Assembly (NCBI GenBank): GCA_029259655.1
Contig: JAJDET010000184.1
Span: forward strand, 1 to 38,052
Direction: 5' to 3'
Origin: Planctomycetota bacterium
Lineage (GTDB): Bacteria > Planctomycetota > UBA1135 > GCA-002686595
DNA: 38,052 bases
In this document: positions 32,023 to 38,052 of the stretch, piece by piece
How the letters are laid out: every line of letters begins with the position of its first letter
Numbering within the stretch: position 1 is the stretch's first letter
Position numbers and translations under genes: made by a program
The notes under the pieces: model-generated
What the model was told of the DNA's origin: nothing
The model's input: only the letters and a program-made list of their open reading frames with translations
Database searches by the model: none

Positions 32023-33384
32023 ATGAGACGCCTCCTCAGCTTCGGCTGTATCGCCTGCCTGATCGTCCTCGGCTCGCTGGTCCTCGAGAGCCTCGGTCCG
32101 GTCGCGCGTGCCCAGAAGGGGACAGTTGTCCCTCGCCAGCTCGCCGAGCCCATCGCCTCGAGTGCGCCGTGCTCGACCTGCGTCAACCCGATCGCGATCA
32201 CGACGCTCCCCTTCACAGCCTCGACCGCCGGCTACTACTGCTTGCAGGGAAACCTGTCGGCCCTCATGGCGGGCGGCGGGATCGTGGTCAACAACGGCGT
32301 GCGAGTCGTCATCGACCTGAACGGGTTCACCATCGACGGGGTCAACGGCGTGGGAAACGGCATCCAGAGCTTCAATAGCGACACGACCGTGCTGAACGGT
32401 CTCGTGATCAATTGGAAGGGTGATGGGATCCGGCTTGGCGTGAGAGCCAAGGTCGAACACGTCGACGTCAGGTCCAGCGGTTTGCATAGCATCGTCGTCG
32501 GAGCACAGTCCGTGGTTCGGTCGTGCCGAGTGGCCGGCGGCTTGGGGACGAGCATCTTCGCGGGAGTGTTCAGCAAGGTCATCTGCTGCACTGTGGACGG
32601 CGCGGGGAATGGAATAGAGGTGTCCGAGGGCTGCATCGTCGAGGACTGCGTTGTGCGAGATGTCTCCAACGGAATCGGGATCAAGGCCTCGATCGACTGC
32701 CAGGTTCGTGGGTGCTACGTCGCAAATTGCAGCGGCGATGGCATTTGCGCGGACGAAGACTCGACGATTGTCGATTGCCGCGTGTTGCTTGGAAGCTCAG
32801 GGGGAATCGTCACGAAGGCCGGGGTGAACGTCCTCGACTGCCTCGTGAACGGAACGGCCGGGACCGGCATCGCGCTCGGCGACTACTGCCGCGTACAGGG
32901 CAGCGTCGTGCGGAACGCGGGCGGCTGGGGAATCGGCACGGGCCTCGGTGGGCAGATCCTGGAGTGCACCGCGTCCGCGAACTTGCTGGGGGGGATCCAT
33001 GCGGCGGAGGGATCGCGTGTCGCAGAGTGCATCGTCTCCGGTTTCGACCCCATGAACTGCTCTGCGGGCCCGGCGAGCGGGATCGAGGTCGCCGACAATT
33101 CCGTTGTCGTCGAGTGCCAGTCGAACGGACACGGCATGGCCGGGATCTACGCCACGGGGAGCTCGAACCGCATCGAGCGAAACCACGTTTGCAACAACGA
33201 CGTCGGGATCGGAATTGGAACCACCAACGGCCCCGCGCAGGACAACCTCATCGTCAAGAACAGCGCGAGCGGGAACACGACGGATTACGACGTGCCGGCG
33301 AACAACAGCATCGGTCCGACGATCACCGACAACTACTGGATCCAGAACGAGAACGCCTGGAACAACTTCAACCTGGACTTCTGA
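32023..33384 (+). CDS. secreted right-handed parallel beta-helix protein
   Basis: A 453-residue protein starting at the ATG at 32023 behind CCGAGGAATC. Residues 1-31 form a signal peptide (LLSFGCIACLIVLGSLVLESLGPVARAQ). From about 90 to 430 there are about 15 turns of roughly 22 residues with the PbH1 pattern: GIEVSEGCIVEDCVVRDVSN, GIGIKASIDCQVRGCYVANC, GICADEDSTIVDCRVLLGSS, GIALGDYCRVQGSVVRNAGG. Each turn has stacked V/I/C positions and often an inward-facing cysteine. It ends with SSNRIERNHVCNND and NAWNNFNLDF. Related folds include polysaccharide lyases and epimerases, but no catalytic residues were identified, so the enzymatic role is open. The PCSTCVNPI motif near residue 49 suggests a disulfide or metal site. 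The gene appears monocistronic. Confidence 0.87.
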   Translation: MRRLLSFGCIACLIVLGSLVLESLGPVARAQKGTVVPRQLAEPIASSAPCSTCVNPIAITTLPFTASTAGYYCLQGNLSALMAGGGIVVNNGVRVVIDLNGFTIDGVNGVGNGIQSFNSDTTVLNGLVINWKGDGIRLGVRAKVEHVDVRSSGLHSIVVGAQSVVRSCRVAGGLGTSIFAGVFSKVICCTVDGAGNGIEVSEGCIVEDCVVRDVSNGIGIKASIDCQVRGCYVANCSGDGICADEDSTIVDCRVLLGSSGGIVTKAGVNVLDCLVNGTAGTGIALGDYCRVQGSVVRNAGGWGIGTGLGGQILECTASANLLGGIHAAEGSRVAECIVSGFDPMNCSAGPASGIEVADNSVVVECQSNGHGMAGIYATGSSNRIERNHVCNNDVGIGIGTTNGPAQDNLIVKNSASGNTTDYDVPANNSIGPTITDNYWIQNENAWNNFNLDF

Positions 33385-33777
33385 GAGGAGGGGTAGGGGC
33401 GGCGTGGGTGCTTTCTGGCGATCCTGATTAGGGGGTACGGACCGGGCACATCGGTAGCAGATGTGACCGGGCACATGAGTGACGGCCTCGCACCCGGGCT
33501 CGCGGGTCCGCTAGCCGGCGCAACACGACGCCGAGACCCTACCTTGAGGCCGGGTGGACCGAGAGGTCGGGCTCGGAGGGCCGAAAGGCGGGTTCCGGCG
33601 CGCGGTGGGCGATGAATGCCGCCCCATGAAGTGGCGGCGAGACGTACCCGCGGGTTTGGGGATTCCTAGGTTGCCAGGTCAGGAGACCTCCTCGACACTG
33701 GAGGTTGCAGTATTCCTGCAGCACGGTTTCTGAACGGCCTGGAAGGCCTCCCGCGAGCAACTGAGAGAAGCAACTCG
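33385..33777. other. 393-bp intergenic region
   Basis: It contains the ACCGGGCACAT direct repeat at 33441-33476 and an ACCCG/CGGGT inverted repeat near 33492. GGCCT-GGA-AGGCC at about 33739-33751 sits just upstream of the next start. No gene was seen. The reverse strand encodes a short peptide starting MPGHICYRCARSVPP across the repeat, which looks like a shadow of the repeat. Confidence 0.4.
33441..33476. mobile_element. possible solo insertion-sequence end
   Basis: ACCGGGCACAT occurs twice, at 33441-33451 and 33466-33476 (25-bp period), with ACAT/ATGT in opposite orientation between them. Internally repeated GGGCACAT blocks are typical of IS21-like ends. No transposase gene, partner end or target duplication was found, so this is a tentative relic. 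Confidence 0.3.
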
Positions 33778-36700
33778 ATGAGATGGAGAACCTGGCGCTG
33801 GGCGATTCTCGCCCTCGCAGCGACCGCCGGTGTGAGCTCGGCCCTGAACGGAAGACAGCCCGGCAGCGTGCTCATCTACCCGATCCACTACTCGGGATCC
33901 GGTTTCACGCTCCTCAGCGTCACGAACACGGCGCTGGATTCCCAGCCGCCCCTGGTACTGGGCGGGAGCACGAATATCGCGTGGAACTACATCAACCTGG
34001 TCCCGGGGACCACGCCGCTCCTGCCGCTCGACTGCACGCTGTCCGATCGGGTCGAATCCCTGACGCCCGCAGACACGCGGACCGTTCTGACGGGCTGCCA
34101 CAACGCGGCGGGCGATCAGGAGGGGTTCGTCCTGGTGTCGGCGCAGGACCCGAGGTTCTTCAAGACGGATTGGTCGCACAACTTCCTCATCGGGTCGGGC
34201 ATGGTCGTGAACCAGGCCGGAGGGATCTTCGTCGTCGACGCGATCCCGTTCGAATCGCCGCAGCCGCCGGCCAGCGACACGGATGGTGTGGGGGACGGCG
34301 ACGGCCAGATCGACTTCGACGGGATCGAGTACGAGGGCGTCCCGGACGACCTCTACGCAGACTCGTTCATGGCGGCCGCGGGCAGCTCGCTGACCCTCTT
34401 GAACCTCTCGGGAGGCGCCCGTTTTAGGGCAACGGTCGGGCTCGACGTCTGGAACGACAACGAGTACCCGATGTCCCTGACGCTGCAGTTCAGGTGCTCG
34501 TTCGAGGAGCCGCTCGCCGACCTGAGTCCGATCTTCACGCAGACCTATCTGGCCAACAACACGCCGCACGATCCGGCGGAGTTCGACGTCGACTGCGATC
34601 AGGTCGGAGACCTGGAGACGGGGTGGTTCCGCGTACGTGGGCTCGAGTACTCCTCGAGCGTCGAGACCTGCCTGAACCCGGCGCTCCTGGGAGCGATCAC
34701 GGCGGGACCGGACACCGTTCCGCAGCCGGTGGACGGCGGTCGCCTCCTCTGGGAATCGAAGGTGCTGCAGCCGAACGGGGACTTCTACGGGTTCGCGACG
34801 GACTCTCCGGAGTGTCCCGAGCTGGGGCCGCCGCGGTGCGACGCGGGCGGGCCGTACGCAGCCGACGAGGGCGAGAGCATCACCTTCGACGGAACGGGTT
34901 CGAGCGATCCCGACGGAACGATCGTCCGGTACGACTGGGACTTCGGCGACGGCGTGACGGCGCCGGATGCCGGACCGACCCCGACGCACACGTACGCGAG
35001 CTGGGGCGACTACGTCGTGACCCTGACCGTCACGGACGACAGCGGTGAGTCGGCGAGCTGCACGAGCCCCGTGTCGATCAACTGCGCACCGGTCTGCCCT
35101 CTCGCTCCGCCGGTCGCTATCACCGTGCTGGTCGGCGAAACGGTCCAGCTCGACGACACCGGCGCCACGGACAAGGACGGCGTCATCGTCCGCTGGGACT
35201 GGGACTTCGGGGACGGCACGACGGCGCCGAACGCGGGCTCCGCCGTGTCCCACGTCTATGCGCAGCCCGGGTCCTTCACCGTGACCGTGACGGTCACGGA
35301 CGACGACGGGGCCCGGAGCACGTGCACCGTCGCCCTCGTCGACGTCGTCACTCCGAACCAGTCGCCGGTCTGCGACGCGAACGGACCGTACCCGTGCAAC
35401 CTGGGCGATTCGATCACCTTCGACGGCACCGGGTCCTTCGACCCGGACGGGATGATCGTGCGGTACGACTGGGACTTCGGCGACGGCAGCTCGGCCCTCG
35501 CCGCGGGCCCGACGCCGACGCACGTCTACGCGGCCCCCGGGGACTACGTCGTCACGCTCAGCGTCACCGACGACGACGGCGCCACGTCGGTGTGCTCCCC
35601 GGCCGCGGTCACGATCAACGCTGAGCCCGTTTGCGATGCGGGCGGACCGTACTCGGGGAACCTCGGAGACTCGATCCTCTTCGACGGCACGGGTTCGTTC
35701 GATCCCGTTGGGACGGTCGTGCGGTACGACTGGGACTTCGGGGACGGCGTCATGGCGATCGACGCGGGTCCCACGCCGGTGCACACCTACGCTGCAGCCG
35801 GGGCGTACACCGTCACGCTGTCCGTCACGGACGGCTGCGGAGCCGTGGCGACCTGCACGGATCCTGTCACCGTCAACGGGCCTCCGCTCTGCGACGCCGG
35901 TGGGCCGTACATGGCCGACCTGTTCGACGAGGTCACGTTCGACGGCTCCGGCTCGAGCGATCCGGACGGGATGGTCGACCGCTGGGACTGGGACTTCGGC
36001 GACGGCTCCTCCGCGATGGACGCCGGGCCGAACCCGACGCACACCTACACCGACTACGGGCAGTTCACCGTCACGCTCACGGTGACCGACGACTTCGGCC
36101 GCCAGGAGGCCTGCCAGGTGACGATCGACATCGCGTCCATCTCCGGGGCCCTCGTGTTCAGCGGCGACGACACCGACGACCACTGCGCGGGCAACCTGTG
36201 CGGGAACATGGCTCCGGCGCTGATCCAGTGGGTCCTCGATCACAGCGAGAACCAGGGTCAGGGGATCCTCGCCCTCGGCCTGCCCGACGTCGTCTTCGGT
36301 CCCATGGGCTTCTCGCAGGCGAAGCTCGTCTTCGACACCTGGATGATGTTCCTGACGCCGGTGATCGATCCCGCTCCACTGGCCGGTGAAGTCCGCCACA
36401 TCACCGATCCGGCGGAGTTCATGGCGCTGACGCAGGCGGACTTCGACAGCTACCGGATGATCTTCATTCCCTCGTTCGAGGAGCACACGTCCGGCGGCAT
36501 CGCGCGCGACATGATCGACGCGATGATCCTGCGCAAGGCCGACCTCGAGGAGTACTGGCTGCGCCGTGGCGGCGGACTGTACGCCCTGACGCAGGCCGAC
36601 GAACCGACCTTCACACCTCCGTACACGAACGGGTGGGACTGGTCTCCGATTCCCTTCACGACCACGGACGTGCGCTTCTTCGACGTCTGTCCGACGACGG

Positions 36701-37023
36701 AAGGGTTGATGGGCACCTCGCTCTACGCGGCGCCGCTGCCGGGAACGCAGTGCGTCACGATGCCCGTGTTCAGCGCGAGCTCTCTGACCCACGAGGCGTA
36801 CCACAACGTCTTCCACCCCGACACGAGCTTCGGCTTCTTCGGGCTCGACGTCTTCGTGAACGAGATCGACCCGTTGATCGCCGGAACCCAGGCGACCATC
36901 ATCGGCGGCATTCCCAGCCCGCCGCAGTTCCCGGCCGCGAGCCATCCGCGCACTCCGTTCGGGGACCAGGTCCTGGGAGTCCCGCAAACCGCATCAGCCG
37001 AGCTCCAGGGGGCACCGCGATGA
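33778..37023 (+). CDS. large secreted five-PKD protein with amidotransferase-like C-terminal domain
   Basis: A 1081-residue protein starting at the ATG at 33778. Residues 1-23 are a signal peptide (WAILALAATAGVSSAL). Residues about 25-345 are a beta-rich domain with Asp-rich loops (DTDGVGDGDGQIDFDG). Five tandem PKD domains follow (about 355-790), each with SSDPDGxIVRYDWDFGDG, a PTPTHTYA strand and VTLTVTDD. Four of the five begin CD-x-x-GPY. PKD 4 reads DPVG in place of DPDG. The C-terminal 290 residues (GALVFSGDDTDDHCAGNLC, DFDSYRMIFIPSFEEHTSG, LEEYWLRRGGGLYALTQAD) have the strand-helix pattern of a ThuA or class I glutamine-amidotransferase-like fold; this is suggestive only. PKD domains act as extracellular spacers or in polysaccharide and protein binding. 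The protein is probably anchored to or exposed on the surface. Confidence 0.85.
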   Translation: MRWRTWRWAILALAATAGVSSALNGRQPGSVLIYPIHYSGSGFTLLSVTNTALDSQPPLVLGGSTNIAWNYINLVPGTTPLLPLDCTLSDRVESLTPADTRTVLTGCHNAAGDQEGFVLVSAQDPRFFKTDWSHNFLIGSGMVVNQAGGIFVVDAIPFESPQPPASDTDGVGDGDGQIDFDGIEYEGVPDDLYADSFMAAAGSSLTLLNLSGGARFRATVGLDVWNDNEYPMSLTLQFRCSFEEPLADLSPIFTQTYLANNTPHDPAEFDVDCDQVGDLETGWFRVRGLEYSSSVETCLNPALLGAITAGPDTVPQPVDGGRLLWESKVLQPNGDFYGFATDSPECPELGPPRCDAGGPYAADEGESITFDGTGSSDPDGTIVRYDWDFGDGVTAPDAGPTPTHTYASWGDYVVTLTVTDDSGESASCTSPVSINCAPVCPLAPPVAITVLVGETVQLDDTGATDKDGVIVRWDWDFGDGTTAPNAGSAVSHVYAQPGSFTVTVTVTDDDGARSTCTVALVDVVTPNQSPVCDANGPYPCNLGDSITFDGTGSFDPDGMIVRYDWDFGDGSSALAAGPTPTHVYAAPGDYVVTLSVTDDDGATSVCSPAAVTINAEPVCDAGGPYSGNLGDSILFDGTGSFDPVGTVVRYDWDFGDGVMAIDAGPTPVHTYAAAGAYTVTLSVTDGCGAVATCTDPVTVNGPPLCDAGGPYMADLFDEVTFDGSGSSDPDGMVDRWDWDFGDGSSAMDAGPNPTHTYTDYGQFTVTLTVTDDFGRQEACQVTIDIASISGALVFSGDDTDDHCAGNLCGNMAPALIQWVLDHSENQGQGILALGLPDVVFGPMGFSQAKLVFDTWMMFLTPVIDPAPLAGEVRHITDPAEFMALTQADFDSYRMIFIPSFEEHTSGGIARDMIDAMILRKADLEEYWLRRGGGLYALTQADEPTFTPPYTNGWDWSPIPFTTTDVRFFDVCPTTEGLMGTSLYAAPLPGTQCVTMPVFSASSLTHEAYHNVFHPDTSFGFFGLDVFVNEIDPLIAGTQATIIGGIPSPPQFPAASHPRTPFGDQVLGVPQTASAELQGAPR

Positions 37024-37033
37024 TTCTGCCTGT

Positions 37034-37052
37034 GCGGCCTCGCGGAGGCCCG
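37034..37052 (+). terminator. weak terminator-like hairpin
   Basis: GGCCTC (37036-37041) pairs with GAGGCC (37045-37050) around GCG, 12 bp after the PKD gene stop. The stem is short and there is no T-tract. Confidence 0.3.
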
Positions 37053-37248
37053 CCGAGCCGGAACGTGGTTGCGTGGTCGGGACACCGCATCTCGGCGGGC
37101 TGCATCACAGCTACCGGAGAGTGGGTTGAGAAGTGCGATGGGGTTTTCGGGACCCGCAGGCGGCCGTCCGGGTTCGAAGTCTGCTGGCGCGGTCGGGCTG
37201 AGCAGGATTCGTCACGCCCGGAGCGGAGACGGGGTCTAGGGTGGAGCC

Positions 37249-38052
37249 ATGCTCACACCTGCGTTGCTCTTGTCGTTCGTGCCCGCCGCCGCGGCTCCCG
37301 ACGAACCGGTCGTCGCGTTCATCGACGTTCGGGTCGTCGCGATGGAGTCCGAGGCCGTCCTGGAGGGGCAGACGGTCGTCGTCGAGGGAGACAGGATCGT
37401 CGCGATCGGTCCAAAGGACGACCTCGACGTGCCCGCCTCGGCGGAGGTCATCGCCGGACTGGGGGCTTATCTCATGCCGGGTCTCTTCGACCTGCATGTC
37501 CACCTGCAGGACGACATCGACCCCGAGCTGTACGTGCTGAACGGCGTCACGACGGTGCGCGAGTGCGGCGGATCGACCTCGAGCTTCGCGCAGCGTGCGC
37601 GGATCGAGGCCGGCGAGTTGCTCGGCCCCAGGCTCTTCATCGCGAGCGCGCCCATCATCGGCTTCGGCGATGATCTGTCCGGACGGACTCTCGAGGGGGC
37701 GGAGCTCCACGCTGCGGCGCTGGAGGTCGCCGAGCGCGAGAAGGAGCGCGGCTTCGAGTTCCTCAAGATCTACGACAACATCACTGCGCCGGGCTACGGG
37801 GCGCTGGTCCGCGCCGCGCGGCAGGTCGGAATCCGACCGATCGGACACGTGCCGCGCAACCTGCGCCTCGAGGTGATTCTCGAGACGCCGCCCGACTCGA
37901 TCGCTCATGCCGAGGAGTTCCTCTACAGCGAGTTCGCGCCGGCGCTCGACCCGTCCGACATTCCCGATACTGCGCGGCGTGTCGCGCAGTCGGGTCTGGC
38001 AGTGGTGACCACTCTCGTGACCTACGACCACATCGGGCGCCAGGTCGCGGAT
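37249..38052 (+). CDS. secreted amidohydrolase (imidazolonepropionase-like), 3' end outside window
   Basis: 268 codons are visible from the ATG at 37249, preceded by GGTGGAG; the frame is open to the right edge. Residues 1-16 are a signal peptide (LTPALLLSFVPAAAA). The N-terminal beta-sandwich is typical of the amidohydrolase superfamily (AFIDVRVVAMESEAVLEGQTVVVEGDRIVAIG). The metal centre ligands are visible: HxH at His83/His85 (GLFDLHVHL), Lys173 (FEFLKIYDN), His200 (PIGHVPRN) and His220 (SIAHAEE). This pattern fits imidazolonepropionase-like or prolidase-like amidohydrolases that hydrolyse amide or peptide bonds, often exported in planctomycetes. The substrate is not determinable. TAGGGT at 37237-37242 is very close to the ATG and might drive a near-leaderless transcript. 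The last active-site Asp lies outside the window. Confidence 0.88.
   Translation, partial: MLTPALLLSFVPAAAAPDEPVVAFIDVRVVAMESEAVLEGQTVVVEGDRIVAIGPKDDLDVPASAEVIAGLGAYLMPGLFDLHVHLQDDIDPELYVLNGVTTVRECGGSTSSFAQRARIEAGELLGPRLFIASAPIIGFGDDLSGRTLEGAELHAAALEVAEREKERGFEFLKIYDNITAPGYGALVRAARQVGIRPIGHVPRNLRLEVILETPPDSIAHAEEFLYSEFAPALDPSDIPDTARRVAQSGLAVVTTLVTYDHIGRQVAD

Noticed and set aside
33679-36987. A very long open frame on the reverse strand (about 1100 codons)
   Set aside because: It is arginine/valine-rich with no motifs and lies opposite the PKD gene, whose repeats and signal peptide are unmistakable. It is a by-product of high GC content.
1-38052. CRISPR array or cas genes accompanying the TPR-CHAT proteases
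   Set aside because: No regularly spaced repeats and no Cas-like proteins were seen anywhere in the window.

Overview
The window is high-GC bacterial DNA that looks like a member of the Planctomycetota, most likely one of the marine lineages. This placement is an inference. It rests on the density of very large secreted beta-repeat proteins (FG-GAP/VCBS propellers, PKD arrays, parallel beta-helices, carboxypeptidase-regulatory repeats), a sulfatase, TPR-CHAT proteins, an ECF sigma factor, and weak or absent Shine-Dalgarno sites at many starts. No rRNA, tRNA, CRISPR array, complete insertion sequence or phage gene was found. Myxococcota or another large-genome phylum cannot be excluded without a marker gene.

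Layout. 1-8.6 kb: a TPR protein running off the left edge (-), a secreted FG-GAP protein (+), a decayed pilin-like fossil, a carboxypeptidase-regulatory repeat protein (-), two small membrane proteins, a thioredoxin-fold protein lacking the CxxC motif, and a rhomboid protease that appears to have lost its last membrane helix and catalytic histidine. 8.6-14 kb: a membrane protein (-) divergent from a sulfatase (+), then a three-gene operon (-) for 2-oxoacid:ferredoxin oxidoreductase alpha and beta subunits plus a rubrerythrin-like protein. 14-17.5 kb: an unknown secreted Cys/Trp-rich protein, a YdeI/OmpD-associated (DUF1905) protein, and a secreted beta-helix-like protein (-). 17.8-21.5 kb: an operon of ECF sigma factor, single-pass membrane protein and membrane-anchored TPR-CHAT caspase-like protease. 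21.5-28.7 kb: a VCBS-type secreted protein (-), a glycine-rich secreted protein and a 1072-residue FG-GAP/Ig-like protein. 29-31.9 kb: a second TPR-CHAT protease followed at once by a GrpB-like nucleotidyltransferase. 32-38 kb: a parallel beta-helix protein, a five-PKD protein with an amidotransferase-like C-terminal domain, and the start of a secreted amidohydrolase.

How the genes may work together. Most of the window encodes extracellular proteins, fitting an environmental degrader with an elaborate surface. The most interesting unit is the sigma factor / membrane protein / CHAT protease operon. Both predicted catalytic residues of the protease are present, and its C-terminal anchor would place it in the same membrane as the putative sigma regulator. 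This suggests proteolysis-controlled transcription, comparable in logic to the sigma-linked TPR-CHAT proteases of type III-E CRISPR systems but with no CRISPR here.

Non-coding structure is also notable. There are two families of dispersed imperfect repeats (A, about 70 bp, up to five copies; B, about 76 bp, two copies, one with a perfect 9-bp stem), a short motif shared by three divergent promoter regions, several long hairpins without T-tracts, gene fossils (pilin, response regulator) and a possible solo insertion-sequence end.
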